Source: Thalassovita litoralis (lineage in GTDB: Bacteria > Pseudomonadota > Alphaproteobacteria > Rhodobacterales > Rhodobacteraceae). From it: a DNA stretch of 64,000 nt. Under the pieces are notes generated by a model, which worked only from the letters and a program-made list of their open reading frames with translations, ran no database searches and was not told the DNA's origin. This document shows positions 25,536 to 35,118 of this stretch, piece by piece. The stretch covers positions 1 to 64,000 of the forward strand of contig NZ_FXTO01000014.1 in assembly GCF_900182725.1 (NCBI RefSeq), in the 5' to 3' direction. The translations under genes and the position numbers were made by a program. Numbering within the stretch: position 1 is the first letter of the stretch; each line of letters starts with the position of its first letter.

Positions 25536-26624
25536 ATGACCGGCGTGCTACCCAGCCAGCAATTGCAAACCATGATCGCGAACGGCCAAATCACGGCCCA
25601 GCCTGCGGTCATTCCCGAACAGATCCAACCCGCCAGTCTGGACCTGCGCTTGGGATTGCGGGCGTGGCGGGTGCGGGCGTCATTTCTGGCCGGACATGGG
25701 CGCACCGTGGCGCAGCGGTTAGATGAATTTGAAATGCACCAGATCGACCTGACCAACGGGGCCGTTCTGGAAAAAGGCTGCGTTTATGTGGTGGAACTGA
25801 TGGAAACGCTGGCGCTGCCCGATGGGGTGCAGGCCGTGGCGAATGCCAAAAGCTCGACCGGGCGGCTGGATTTGCTGACCCGCACCATCACCGACGGCGG
25901 CGAAGAATTCGACCGCATCCAACCCGGCTATTGCGGGCCGCTTTATGCGGAAATCTGCCCCCGGTCCTTTTCCGTTCTGGTCCGCCCCGGAATGCGGCTG
26001 AATCAAATTCGGTTCCGGGCTGGTCAGGCGGTTCTGACGGATGCGGAACTGCGCAGCCTGCACAACGAAACGCCGCTGGTCGATGGCGATGCGGTGATTG
26101 ACGAAGGTCTGGGGTTTTCCGTCGATCTGAAACCCGCATCGGGCGATCTGGTTGGCTACCGCGCCAAACCCCATACTGGGGTGATTGATCTGGACCGGAT
26201 CGGTCATTACGACCCGGCCAAGTATTGGGAAGAAGTGCGCAGCAAATCCGGTCAGATCATTCTGGACCCCGGCGCGTTTTACATCCTTGTCAGCCGCGAA
26301 GCGGTGCATATCCCCCCGGCCTATGCTGCGGAAATGGCCCCCTATCTGGCGATGGTTGGGGAATTTCGGGTGCATTATGCCGGGTTCTTCGATCCCGGTT
26401 TCGGCCATGCCGCCGCAGGCGGGGCCGGATCACGCGGGGTTCTGGAGGTCCGCTGCCACGAAGCCCCCTTTGTTCTGGAACATGGGCAGGTTGTTGGCCG
26501 GTTGGTGTATGAACGCATGACCGAAATCCCCGATCAACTGTACGGGGCGGGAATTGCATCCAACTATCAGGGACAAGGCCTGAAACTTAGCAAACATTTC
26601 CGCATGGACGATCAGCGGACGTAA
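25536..26624 (+). CDS. dcd: 2'-deoxycytidine 5'-triphosphate deaminase, long alphaproteobacterial form
   Basis: 362 residues, nearly twice the length of E. coli Dcd (193). Both halves carry dUTPase-like beta-strand pattern. The N-terminal half has IQPASLDLRLG, ANAKSSTGRLDLLTRTITDGGEEFDRIQPGYCGPLYAEICPRSF and RLNQIRF. The C-terminal half has VGEFRVHYAGFFDPGFG and LEVRCHEAPFVLEHGQVVGRLVYERM. The family deaminates dCTP to dUTP for thymidylate synthesis. AAGGGGAAAACC precedes the ATG. The long form is the usual alphaproteobacterial variant. Confidence 0.9.
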   Translation: MTGVLPSQQLQTMIANGQITAQPAVIPEQIQPASLDLRLGLRAWRVRASFLAGHGRTVAQRLDEFEMHQIDLTNGAVLEKGCVYVVELMETLALPDGVQAVANAKSSTGRLDLLTRTITDGGEEFDRIQPGYCGPLYAEICPRSFSVLVRPGMRLNQIRFRAGQAVLTDAELRSLHNETPLVDGDAVIDEGLGFSVDLKPASGDLVGYRAKPHTGVIDLDRIGHYDPAKYWEEVRSKSGQIILDPGAFYILVSREAVHIPPAYAAEMAPYLAMVGEFRVHYAGFFDPGFGHAAAGGAGSRGVLEVRCHEAPFVLEHGQVVGRLVYERMTEIPDQLYGAGIASNYQGQGLKLSKHFRMDDQRT

Positions 26625-26688
26625 GGTCAAGCAGGCAAATTTCGGGGATTTTCTTGACCGATTGATAAATCCCTGCACATCTCCACTT

Positions 26689-27846
26689 ATGAGAGTTTTA
26701 CGCCGTCCCATTCCCCTTTTGACGGCTGCGATTGGTGTAATTGGGGCCAATTCACTGGTATTGCCGCCTATTGCCCCGGCTGTTGCAGCCGACCTGTCAA
26801 CCGAGGTTTCGCTGATCCTTCGGGCTGCCGCAGCATTTGGGGCGGGCACGGCATTATCTGCCTTGGTACTGGCCCCACGGGCGGATGTTATAGGCGCGGA
26901 TAAGGCGCTGCGATGGGCCTGTGCGTTGCTGATCGTGGCATTGATCCTGTCGACCTGCGCGCCTTCTGTGGGATTGCTTATTCTGGGGCAGGCAATGGCG
27001 GGTCTGGGGGCCGGGATGGCGCTGCCGTCGATCTATTCACTGGCCGCACAGCTTGCCCCGAAAGGGCGGGAAAAACAGACCATCGGATCGGTTCTGACGG
27101 GCTGGACCCTTTCGCTGATTGGCGGGGTCACGCTGGCGGCGGTCATTGCCGATCATTTGGGATGGCGTGCCGTTTACGGCATTATGTGTCTGATGACCTT
27201 GGTCATCTGGGTTCTGCTGGGCCGTTGCCAGATGTCCGCAGAGCGGCACAGCACCGGGGCGACTTCGCCCTTTGCTGCGTTGCGGGTTCCCGGCCTTGGG
27301 CGTGGGCTGTGGGCAAATGCCATGCTGATGTTGGCCTTTAACGGCGCTTATATCTATCTGGGGGCGCACGTTGTAGAACACATGCACCGTTCCACATCAT
27401 CCGCCGGAATGATCACCATGTTTTATGGTGCGGGTTTTGGTCTGGCCGTTTTCTTTAACAGATACCTGGAAATGCTATCCATCCGTCAGGTCGGGGTCTT
27501 TGCCTTTGGCGGGCTGACCTTGGTGTATACCGCGATGGATTTGGCCAGCCTGACCTATGCGGTGTTCCTGCCGATCGCCTTTGTCTGGGGGATTTTCCAG
27601 CATTTCGCGCTGAATATGGTCGTGGACCGCCTGACCAGTCTGGACCCGCGACAGCGTGGGGCGATCATGGGGCTGAATTCCGCTGTGACCTACCTGACCG
27701 TTATGGGCGGCGCGGTGTTTTACAAAATCCCGTATGACGCCGGTGGTTTATCTTATTGTCTGGCCCTGTCCGCGCTGTTTGCCGCCATTGCCGCCGCCGA
27801 AGCGCTTTTGCCGAACCGGGTTAAAACTTGTTCAGCCGCCGAGTGA
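26689..27846 (+). CDS. MFS transporter, DHA1-like
   Basis: 385 residues from the ATG at 26689 (a TTG at 26662 is possible). About twelve hydrophobic segments are visible, with a large-facilitator pattern: RAAAAFGAGTALSALVLAPRADVIG in the first half and GLGAGMALPSIYSLAAQLAPKGREKQTIGSVLTGWTLS around residue 105, the region of motif C/A in drug/H+ antiporters. Substrate is unknown. Its last 26 bases overlap the end of a convergent 55-residue ORF at 27821-27988. Confidence 0.82.
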   Translation: MRVLRRPIPLLTAAIGVIGANSLVLPPIAPAVAADLSTEVSLILRAAAAFGAGTALSALVLAPRADVIGADKALRWACALLIVALILSTCAPSVGLLILGQAMAGLGAGMALPSIYSLAAQLAPKGREKQTIGSVLTGWTLSLIGGVTLAAVIADHLGWRAVYGIMCLMTLVIWVLLGRCQMSAERHSTGATSPFAALRVPGLGRGLWANAMLMLAFNGAYIYLGAHVVEHMHRSTSSAGMITMFYGAGFGLAVFFNRYLEMLSIRQVGVFAFGGLTLVYTAMDLASLTYAVFLPIAFVWGIFQHFALNMVVDRLTSLDPRQRGAIMGLNSAVTYLTVMGGAVFYKIPYDAGGLSYCLALSALFAAIAAAEALLPNRVKTCSAAE

Positions 27847-27988
27847 CGCGCATCGCCTGACGCGCACGTTTTGCCGCTTTCACCCCCTGCGGGCCGGATT
27901 TCCCACCGGCAAGGCGGTTCACGCCAGTGTTCACGGCCTTCCGCAAAACCATACGCAAAACCATGTTGATCAGTTGGTTGGCATTCAT
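27821..27988 (-). CDS. Small basic protein at the end of the scp operon
   Basis: A 55-residue ORF missed by length cut-offs. Its ATG follows AAAGGGGGCCGTT, an excellent Shine-Dalgarno. The product begins MNANQLINMVLRMVLRKAV, a hydrophobic helix, and continues with a strongly basic stretch (KAAKRARQAMRVTRRLNKF). It lies 78 bases downstream of scpB in the same direction and overlaps the 3' end of the convergent MFS gene. Similar miniproteins occur in Rhodobacterales by my recollection, but I know no function; membrane or nucleic-acid association is possible. Confidence 0.6.
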   Translation of the reverse strand: MNANQLINMVLRMVLRKAVNTGVNRLAGGKSGPQGVKAAKRARQAMRVTRRLNKF

Positions 27989-28066
27989 AACGGCCCCCTT
28001 TGGATTTGCCTGCCCCGAACCCTATCCCCGGATTGCGCCGTTTTCATGGCGCGTTGGCGGAACAGA

Positions 28067-28714
28067 TCAATCCTCGTCGTCGAACAGATCAGTCTGTTCC
28101 TCGTCATCCTCGTCTTCCAGCCCTTCGTTGATGGCGGGCGGCGGGCGGCTTTCCAGCAAACCAGCGGAACGCAATTCCTTTAGCCCCGGCAAATCACGGG
28201 CGCTTTCCAGCCCGAAGTGATCCAGAAATTCCTGCGTCACCACAAAGGTCACAGGGCGGCCCGGCGTCATCCGGCGGCGTCCGAACCGAATCCATTCCAT
28301 TTCCAGCAGTTGATCAATCGTACCACGAGATACGGAAACCCCCCGGATTTCTTCGATTTCGGCACGGGTGACAGGCTGGTGATAGGCGATGATTGCCAGC
28401 GTTTCGACCGCCGCGCGGGACAGCTTGCGGATTTCCACGGTTTCCTTGTGCATCAGGAACCCCAGATCGGGCGCGGTGCGTATGGCCCATGCGTCCCCAA
28501 CCTTTACCACATGCACGCCACGCCCATCATAGCGTTTGCGCAGATGTTCCAACGCCTGTGCCGCGTCACAGCCATGCGGCAGGCGGGCTTCTAATTCGCG
28601 CACGGTCACAGGTTCCGCTGTGGCGAACAGGATCGCTTCGACCATGCGTTCCTGTTCGGCCATTGGCGGCGCCTCGAACAGGCTGGTTTCCGTATCGTGC
28701 AGGTCGTCAGCCAT
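28067..28714 (-). CDS. scpB: Segregation and condensation protein B
   Basis: 215 residues from the ATG at 28714, eight bases inside the end of scpA and after GAGAGGG; an upstream ATG at 28750 would overlap scpA further. Two winged-helix domains are recognisable: MVEAILFATAEPVTVRELEARLP and LSRAAVETLAIIAYHQPVTRAEIEEIRGVSVSRGTIDQLLEMEWI, the latter diagnostic for ScpB. The tail is acidic (EDEDDEEQTDLFDDED). ScpB binds ScpA and SMC in the condensin complex that compacts the chromosome. Confidence 0.95.
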   Translation of the reverse strand: MADDLHDTETSLFEAPPMAEQERMVEAILFATAEPVTVRELEARLPHGCDAAQALEHLRKRYDGRGVHVVKVGDAWAIRTAPDLGFLMHKETVEIRKLSRAAVETLAIIAYHQPVTRAEIEEIRGVSVSRGTIDQLLEMEWIRFGRRRMTPGRPVTFVVTQEFLDHFGLESARDLPGLKELRSAGLLESRPPPAINEGLEDEDDEEQTDLFDDED

Positions 28715-29504
28715 CCCGGCCCTCTCTTCTGCGGACGTGAATGGGTTCAAACGTACCCGATTGCCGGATTTCGGCCTTGCCTTCTTTCACCAGTTCCAGC
28801 GATGCGGCAAAGGTCGCCGCCGTGGCTGAACGGCGCTTGATCGGATCGTTTTCCCAACCCGGCGGCAGATAGCTGACGATATCGGTCCAGCTTCCGGCAA
28901 AGCCAATCAGCCCACGCATCCGTTCCAAGGCCTGTTCCATCGTGAAAACGGAATCACGATCCATCACAAAGGGGCGGAATTCGTCCTTGGTGCGGATACG
29001 GGCATAGCCCTGCATCAGGTCCAGCAATGTCGCCGAATAGGTCACGCGGCGAATACGGGTCACATCCTCGGGGATGCCGCGCACAAAGAAATCGCGCCCT
29101 TTCTGATCCCGCGCCATCAACCGGGCCGCCACATCGCGCATCGCTTGCAGGCGTTCCAACTGAAAGGCCAGATGCGCGGCCAGTTCTTCGCCCGATGGGC
29201 CGTCTTCGCTGGGGTCCGGTGGCAGCAACAGGCGGGATTTCAAAAAGGCCAGCCACGCCGCCATCACCAGATAATCCGCCGCCAGTTCCAGACGTAACTG
29301 TTTGGCGCGTTCCACAAAATCCAGATATTGCTGCGCCAGTTGCAGGATCGACACCTTGCGCAGATCCACCTTCTGCGTGCGTGACAGGGTCAGCAACAGG
29401 TCAAGTGGGCCTTCAAACCCATCCACATCAACAATCAGCGCCTCGGCTGCCAGCCGTTCGGCGACGGATTGTTCCGGTAACAGTTCTGTCTGTCTTTCGG
29501 TCAT
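28707..29504 (-). CDS. scpA: Segregation and condensation protein A (kleisin)
   Basis: 265 residues. The kleisin N-terminal helical domain reads FEGPLDLLLTLSRTQKVDLRKVSILQLAQQYLDFVERAKQLRLELAADYLVMAAWLAFLKSRLLLP, the standard ScpA signature that binds SMC. The C-terminal winged helix (SLELVKEGKAEIRQSGTFEPIHVR) closes the ring on the SMC head. It overlaps scpB by eight bases and starts six bases after nagZ, so the genes form an operon. Confidence 0.95.
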   Translation of the reverse strand: MTERQTELLPEQSVAERLAAEALIVDVDGFEGPLDLLLTLSRTQKVDLRKVSILQLAQQYLDFVERAKQLRLELAADYLVMAAWLAFLKSRLLLPPDPSEDGPSGEELAAHLAFQLERLQAMRDVAARLMARDQKGRDFFVRGIPEDVTRIRRVTYSATLLDLMQGYARIRTKDEFRPFVMDRDSVFTMEQALERMRGLIGFAGSWTDIVSYLPPGWENDPIKRRSATAATFAASLELVKEGKAEIRQSGTFEPIHVRRREGRDG

Positions 29505-29510
29505 TCCCGC

Positions 29511-30509
29511 TCAGGTCTTGATCAGCGCGTTCAGCTTGGCCTGAAGGGCGGGAATGTCAACATTTTCGGGACTTTTCCGCACGGCAAGGGCCGCATCAGC
29601 GCGGCGTTGGCCGTCTTCATCCAGCAAACCAGCCGCTTCGGCCACCTGTTGCTTTTCCGAAAGCGTGCCATTGCAATGCAAAACCACGTCACAGCCCGCC
29701 GCCCGCGATGACGCTGACAAATCCCCAAGCGACCCCGACAAGGCCTTCATCGAGATGTCATCGGTCATGATCAGCCCATCAAATCCGATTTCATCACGGA
29801 TCAGTCGCATCATCACCGGCGAGGTGGTCGCCGGTTGGGGATCAATCTGACTGTAAACCAGATGCGCAGTCATCCCCATCGGTAAATCGTTCAACGCTTT
29901 GAACGGCGCAAAATCGCGGGTCGCCAGATCGGCAGGATCGGCATCCACGCGGGGCAATTCCAAATGGCTGTCCGCCACGGCACGTCCATGCCCCGGAATA
30001 TGTTTCAACACCGGCAACACGCCACCGTCCAGCAACCCATCGGCCACCGCGCGGCCCATACGCGTCACGGTATCGGCATCCATGCCGTAACAGCGGTTTT
30101 GCAAAAATGGGTGGGTTTCCGGCCCGGCCACATCCACCAGCGGCGCACAATTGCTGTCGATCCCCAGATCGCGCAGTTCATGGGCAATCAGCCGATAGCG
30201 CAGATACATCGCTTCTGCCGCGTTCTCCCCTGCGGCGCGAACATGATCCAGCGGCGGCAGCCATTCCGTCCAATTGGGTGCGCGCAGGCGTTGAACGCGG
30301 CCACCTTCCTGATCAATCGTGATCGGGGCATCGCGCCCGACAGCATTACGCAGATCGGCACACAGGGCACGGATCTGATCGGGGGTGTCCAGATTGCGGG
30401 CAAACAGGATGAACCCGAACGGGTTCGCCTGTGCAAAGAACCGTTTTTCCTCGACGCTTAGCCGCAGGCCCAGCGGGTCAAGGATCGTCGCACCGAAGTG
30501 AATGCTCAT
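29511..30509 (-). CDS. nagZ: Beta-N-acetylhexosaminidase NagZ (glycoside hydrolase family 3)
   Basis: 332 residues from the ATG at 30509, which overlaps the stop of the upstream SPOR gene. The GH3 barrel shows ITIDQEGGRVQRLRAP (65-77), the catalytic-loop motif KHIPGHGRAVADSH (169-182) with the acid/base His of NagZ, and the nucleophile Asp250 in IMTDDISM. The enzyme removes GlcNAc from muropeptides in the cytosol during cell-wall recycling and so can influence AmpC-type beta-lactamase induction where present. It is single-domain, as expected for NagZ. Confidence 0.93.
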   Translation of the reverse strand: MSIHFGATILDPLGLRLSVEEKRFFAQANPFGFILFARNLDTPDQIRALCADLRNAVGRDAPITIDQEGGRVQRLRAPNWTEWLPPLDHVRAAGENAAEAMYLRYRLIAHELRDLGIDSNCAPLVDVAGPETHPFLQNRCYGMDADTVTRMGRAVADGLLDGGVLPVLKHIPGHGRAVADSHLELPRVDADPADLATRDFAPFKALNDLPMGMTAHLVYSQIDPQPATTSPVMMRLIRDEIGFDGLIMTDDISMKALSGSLGDLSASSRAAGCDVVLHCNGTLSEKQQVAEAAGLLDEDGQRRADAALAVRKSPENVDIPALQAKLNALIKT

Positions 30510-31393
30510 CGGGTTGTCACCGGAATACATTCGGCCTTTTCCGCCACAAGGGCCGAACAAAACCGACGGGCATCATTGATATCCGCAAACCCATGCGCCC
30601 GCAGGCGATAGAACGTCCGCCCGCCGCTTTCGGCTTTTTGGATCACGCGCTTTTTGTCGTCCATATAGTCCCCAAACCGTCCAAACAGACGATCCCATTC
30701 CTTGCGGGCGATTTCCGCGCTTTCATAAGCGCCAAGCTGGGCCAGACGCGTACCAGCGGGCAGGCTGCCAGCATCCACTTCGACAGCACCAGACGGCGCA
30801 GACACCGAAGCAGCCGGGGCCGAAGTCTTTTGCAATCCGGCGGGGCGCGTTTGCGGGCGCAGCGAACGGCCCAGCCCCCTTTCGACACCGGGAACATCAA
30901 CCTCGGGGGCTTTCATTCGGGCTGGTTGAAGGGTTTCCAGCGGCTCTGCGTCCTGGGTCAGGCTGGCCACCAGATCATCAACCGAAACAGACGTGCCCGA
31001 GGAGTGCGCCGCAGCCGAAGCCGTTGAAGAAACAGCCGTTGCCAATTGTCCCTGTGCCACATCTTCGTCCGAAAGCTGAATAGGTTTCGGGGCAAGGATC
31101 AACTGATCCGCAGGCGGTTCCGCGCTGCCGGTTGCCGCAACCGAATTGACCGCCAAGCCCTGATTGACCGCAGCCGCGCCTCCCGGATCGTCTGGCTGAA
31201 TCCGCATCGGGCCTTCGGCGGCGCGAACCACGGGAATGCCGCTGACATCGCGTGCCACCAACTGATAGCCCCAAACACCCACGCCAACAACCAGCGCCAG
31301 CGAAACCGCCGCCCCGGCCCAATTGGCCATTTTCCCGAATGCCATGCTGCCTTCGGGGGCATCAAAGCCCCCGTTTGCCTGTATCTCCGCCAT
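30506..31393 (-). CDS. SPOR-domain membrane protein
   Basis: 295 residues: a cytoplasmic N-terminus, one transmembrane helix (about residues 24-48, WAGAAVSLALVVGVGVWGYQLV), a long low-complexity Pro/Ala/Ser periplasmic linker, and a C-terminal SPOR domain (RLAQLGAYESAEIARKEWDRLFGRFGDYM through FYRLRAHGFADINDARRFCSALVAEKAECIPV). SPOR domains bind denuded glycans at the division septum. The gene sits between argS and nagZ in the order usual for Rhodobacterales and overlaps nagZ by four bases. Confidence 0.9.
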   Translation of the reverse strand: MAEIQANGGFDAPEGSMAFGKMANWAGAAVSLALVVGVGVWGYQLVARDVSGIPVVRAAEGPMRIQPDDPGGAAAVNQGLAVNSVAATGSAEPPADQLILAPKPIQLSDEDVAQGQLATAVSSTASAAAHSSGTSVSVDDLVASLTQDAEPLETLQPARMKAPEVDVPGVERGLGRSLRPQTRPAGLQKTSAPAASVSAPSGAVEVDAGSLPAGTRLAQLGAYESAEIARKEWDRLFGRFGDYMDDKKRVIQKAESGGRTFYRLRAHGFADINDARRFCSALVAEKAECIPVTTR

Positions 31394-31469
31394 ATGCGCC
31401 TCTGCTCCTTGGGGTTTTGGCCCCTTCGGTCTGCTCTGCTCTGCGTTTCCGGCGGGTGTTTCGTGCGCT

Positions 31470-33215
31470 TTAGCGCATCTCTTCCGCCGGGGTTACGCCC
31501 AGAATACCAAGACCTGCGGAAATAACAACGGCTGTAGCCCGCGCAAGGGCGATTTTCGCCTGACTTGCTGCCGCATCCCCATCCTGAAGGAACCGCAAGG
31601 ACATATCGTCATTGCCCCGGTTCCACAAAGAATGGAAATCCGATGCCAGTTCATACAGGAAAAATGCAATCCGGTGCGGCTCATTGGTGCGGCCCGCGAT
31701 TTCCACCAGACGCGGCCATTCAGCCAGCTTCTTGGCCACGGTCAACTCAGCCTCGTGCGTCAGGCCGGACAGGTCCGCTGCCGCAAGCGTGGCGTCATCA
31801 TGGGCAATCCCGGCCTCGGTCGCCTTGCGCAGCACGGAACACACCCGCGCATGGGCATATTGCACATAGAAAACCGGGTTGTCCTTGGATTGTTCCAACA
31901 CCTTATCGAAATCGAAATCCAGCGGCGCATCGTTTTTACGGGTCAGCATATGGAAGCGGGTCACATCTGCGCCCACCTGATCCACCACATCGCGCAGGGT
32001 TACGAATGTCCCTGCCCGCTTGGACATTTTGAACGGTTCGCCATTCTTGAACAGTTTCACCAGTTGGATCAGCTTGATATCCAGCGGCACACGGTTTTCC
32101 GACAGCGCCGCAACGGCGGCTTTCATCCGTTTGACATACCCACCATGATCCGCGCCAAACACGTCGATCAGCAGATCAAAACCCCGGTCGATCTTGGTCC
32201 AGTGATAGGCAATGTCAGGGGCGAAATAGGTCCATTTGCCATCCGATTTCTGCACGGGGCGATCCACGTCATCGCCGTATTCGGTGGATTTGAACAGGGT
32301 CTGCTCGCGCTCTTCCCAATCCTCGGGCAGCTTGCCCTTGGGCGGTTCCAGCACGCCCTCGTAGATCAGGCCCAACCCTTTCAGCCGGTCCAGCGCGGAT
32401 TCGATCTGGCCGGTGCCATACAGCGATTTTTCGCTATAATAGACGTCCATTTTCACGCCCAGCGATGCCAGATCCTCGCGGATCATTTCCATCATCTTTT
32501 CGGTGGAAAATTCGCGCACATCGACCAGCCAATCGGCCTCGGGCTTGTCCAGCAGGCTATCGCCGTATTTTTCCTTCAGCGCCTCTCCAACGGGGATCAG
32601 GTAATCGCCGGGATACAGGCCTTCGGCGATTTCCGGCTCCAGCCCATTGGCCTCGCGGTAACGCTCAAAGGCCGATCGCGCCAGCACGTCGACCTGTGCG
32701 CCGCCATCGTTGATGTAATATTCGCGCGTCACGTTATAGCCCGCGTAATCCAGCAGGCTGGCCAGCGCATCGCCGAACACCGCGCCGCGGGTGTGGCCCA
32801 CATGCATTGGGCCAGTGGGGTTGGCGCTGACGTATTCAACGTTCACCTTCTTGCCCTGCCCCATGTCAGAGCGGCCATATTTCTTGCCTTCGGTCAGGGC
32901 GGTTTTCACGATCCCCTGCCACAGCCCCGCGTCCAGACGCAGGTTCAGGAACCCCGGACCGGCCACCTCGGCGCTGGTGATGCGGGCATCCGCGCCCAGA
33001 CGCGCGGCCAGCTTTTCGGCGATGTCGCGGGGCTTCATCCGGGCGGGTTTGGCCAGTACCATCGCGGCATTGGTCGCCATGTCCCCATGCGCGGCATCGC
33101 GGGGCGGTTCCACCGCCACATTGGCATAATCCAGCCCTTCGGGCAGATCCCCGGCGGCAGCCATTTGCCCCAGCGTATCCAGCACCAGCACGCGCATTTC
33201 GGTAAACAGGTTCAT
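31470..33215 (-). CDS. argS: Arginyl-tRNA synthetase
   Basis: 581 residues from the ATG at 33215, placed nine bases after AAGGA; the frame also has a TTG at 33224. A class I synthetase: the N-terminal Add-1 domain, then the HIGH-type motif in [21 protein letters not shown] (about 131-151), the KMSK-equivalent [12 protein letters not shown], and a C-terminal anticodon-binding DALR domain ending with [12 protein letters not shown]. It charges tRNA-Arg. First gene of the argS-SPOR-nagZ-scpA-scpB operon. Confidence 0.97.
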   Translation of the reverse strand: MNLFTEMRVLVLDTLGQMAAAGDLPEGLDYANVAVEPPRDAAHGDMATNAAMVLAKPARMKPRDIAEKLAARLGADARITSAEVAGPGFLNLRLDAGLWQGIVKTALTEGKKYGRSDMGQGKKVNVEYVSANPTGPMHVGHTRGAVFGDALASLLDYAGYNVTREYYINDGGAQVDVLARSAFERYREANGLEPEIAEGLYPGDYLIPVGEALKEKYGDSLLDKPEADWLVDVREFSTEKMMEMIREDLASLGVKMDVYYSEKSLYGTGQIESALDRLKGLGLIYEGVLEPPKGKLPEDWEEREQTLFKSTEYGDDVDRPVQKSDGKWTYFAPDIAYHWTKIDRGFDLLIDVFGADHGGYVKRMKAAVAALSENRVPLDIKLIQLVKLFKNGEPFKMSKRAGTFVTLRDVVDQVGADVTRFHMLTRKNDAPLDFDFDKVLEQSKDNPVFYVQYAHARVCSVLRKATEAGIAHDDATLAAADLSGLTHEAELTVAKKLAEWPRLVEIAGRTNEPHRIAFFLYELASDFHSLWNRGNDDMSLRFLQDGDAAASQAKIALARATAVVISAGLGILGVTPAEEMR

Positions 33216-33289
33216 CGCGATCAATCCTTTCGTCTTGCGCGGGGTTTACCACGCAAGGGTAAAAGGTCAACGCCCCCTGTTGGCTTGGT

Positions 33290-35113
33290 TTATGCGGCGG
33301 GGTCTTTCACAAGCTTCGGTGGGGAAAAATGCACCAACTGCACCCCGTCGCCCCCTTTCAGGCGGCTGTCTTCACGCGGGAACCGTAATTGCCCGTTTGG
33401 ATAGATTGCCACGATCAACAGGGCGTCAGGGCGATCCGCTTGCCATTGTGCGAAATCATATTCAGACGTCAGGCCAGTGGTACGAAATTCCCATCCGGCC
33501 CGGATCAACGCGTGTAAATCCTCCAGACTTTTGCCTTGGGCAAAAACGCGCCCGCCCAACGTGGCAGGCAGGGCATAGCGGGCCTGATTTTCCTTGGCAC
33601 GGGCCAGTTGAAACACGTTGTCCCGCCCGTATTCCGGGGCCAAATCCGTTGTGACCAGCGTGTTATAGGCATCATTATCGGTCAGCGCGACCAGCCGGGT
33701 AAAGCGGGCCAGTTCCAGATTATGCTCTGCCGCTTCCGACAGAATATCGCCATAGAAGGTGGAAATGCCCGCATGGCGCGCCGCCTGTAAACGCCCCCGG
33801 TTCATATCGGCGATCAGCACCTCGACCTTGGCTTTTTGCAAGGCTTCGGCCAATGCCGTGGACCACGCCGATCCCCCGACCAACAAAATGCCCGGCGCAT
33901 CGCCGCCCGCCAAGCCCAACGCCTGCGCCAACGGTTTCAACGTAAACCCATGCAAGACCACCGTGGCCGTCACCAAAACAAAGGCCAAAGGCGCCACCAG
34001 CGCCCCATCCGCAACCCCCAAGGCCGCCAGACGTTCGCCAAACAGCCCCGCCACCGCCACCAGCACCACGCCGCGCGGTCCGGTCAGTGCAATCAGCGCC
34101 TTTTCGCGCCACGGCAGCCCGGTGCCGATCAGCGACAGGATCACCGTCAGGGGCCGCGCCAACAGCACAACCGCCCCCACGAACAAGGCTGCCCGCCACG
34201 TCAGTTGCCCCAGCATGGCAAAATCCAGCGAAGCCGCCAGCAGGATAAACACGCCCGACACCAACAACACCGTGGCATGTTCCTTGAACCGCAGGATTTC
34301 CGCATATGACGGCAACCCCGCATTGGCGATCACAACCCCCATCACAGTCACCGCCAGCAGCCCGCTTTCATGCAAGACGGAATCCGTGGCCGCAAAAACC
34401 GCCAGCAACGTGGCAAATAACACGGGCACTTTCATATATTCCGGCACCCAGCCGCGCCGGAATGCCGTGGCCAGCCCATAGCCCGCGGCGGCCCCTGCCG
34501 CCCCGGCCAAGGCAATCCCCAACACCAATTCCTGCGTCGCGTGCCACCCCGAAGACGCCGTGCTGCGCACCATCACCACCTCGAACGCCAGCACTGCCGC
34601 CAAGGCACCGATGGGATCGTTGACGATTGCCTCCCATTGCAGCAACGCAGCGGGGCGGCGCGACAGTTTTGCCTGCCGCAGCAGCGGGGCAATCACTGTG
34701 GGGCCGGTGACGATCATAATGCCACCGAAAACGGCGCTGGTTTGCCAATCCAGACCCGCCGCATAATGCAGCGCCAGGGCGGAGCTCAGCCATCCCAGCG
34801 GTGCGCCGACGAACACCAGCCGTCGCACCCCCTTGGCCGCATCCATCAGCTTGGCCCGGTCCAGCGTCAGCCCGCCTTCGAACAGGATGATCGCCACGGC
34901 AATGGAAATGATTGGTCCCACCAGCGGGCCAATATCGCGCGCCGGGTCCAGAAATCCCGTCACCGGCCCAGCAATGATCCCGGCCACCAACATCAGCACA
35001 ATGGCGGGCATCTGCATTCGCCACGCCAGAAATTGCGCCCCCACGCCCAACACACCAACAAGCGCAATCGCGGTCATCGGGTCCAAAGCCCCGGCCAAAT
35101 CCTGCGTGACCAT
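33290..35113 (-). CDS. CPA1-type Na+(K+)/H+ antiporter with RCK/TrkA-N-like domain
   Basis: 607 residues. About 12 membrane segments make the Na_H_Exchanger domain, with the acidic pair region QWEAIVNDPIGALAAVLAFEVV (Asp essential for H+ exchange) and FGGIMIVTGPTVIAPLLRQ. From about residue 405 a Rossmann-like RCK/TrkA-N domain follows (GILLVGGSAWSTALAEALQKAKVEVLIADMNRGRLQAARHAG...VALTDNDAYNTLV), then a small beta-rich TrkA-C-like end. This suggests nucleotide-controlled cation/proton exchange at the inner membrane. The ion is not determined. Confidence 0.87.
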   Translation of the reverse strand: MVTQDLAGALDPMTAIALVGVLGVGAQFLAWRMQMPAIVLMLVAGIIAGPVTGFLDPARDIGPLVGPIISIAVAIILFEGGLTLDRAKLMDAAKGVRRLVFVGAPLGWLSSALALHYAAGLDWQTSAVFGGIMIVTGPTVIAPLLRQAKLSRRPAALLQWEAIVNDPIGALAAVLAFEVVMVRSTASSGWHATQELVLGIALAGAAGAAAGYGLATAFRRGWVPEYMKVPVLFATLLAVFAATDSVLHESGLLAVTVMGVVIANAGLPSYAEILRFKEHATVLLVSGVFILLAASLDFAMLGQLTWRAALFVGAVVLLARPLTVILSLIGTGLPWREKALIALTGPRGVVLVAVAGLFGERLAALGVADGALVAPLAFVLVTATVVLHGFTLKPLAQALGLAGGDAPGILLVGGSAWSTALAEALQKAKVEVLIADMNRGRLQAARHAGISTFYGDILSEAAEHNLELARFTRLVALTDNDAYNTLVTTDLAPEYGRDNVFQLARAKENQARYALPATLGGRVFAQGKSLEDLHALIRAGWEFRTTGLTSEYDFAQWQADRPDALLIVAIYPNGQLRFPREDSRLKGGDGVQLVHFSPPKLVKDPAA

Positions 35114-35118
35114 CTGTA

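Noticed and set aside
31323-33404. Long open frame (693 codons) on the plus strand over argS
   Set aside because: Antisense shadow of argS; composition rich in His/Gln/Gly typical of reverse-strand frames and no domain motif.
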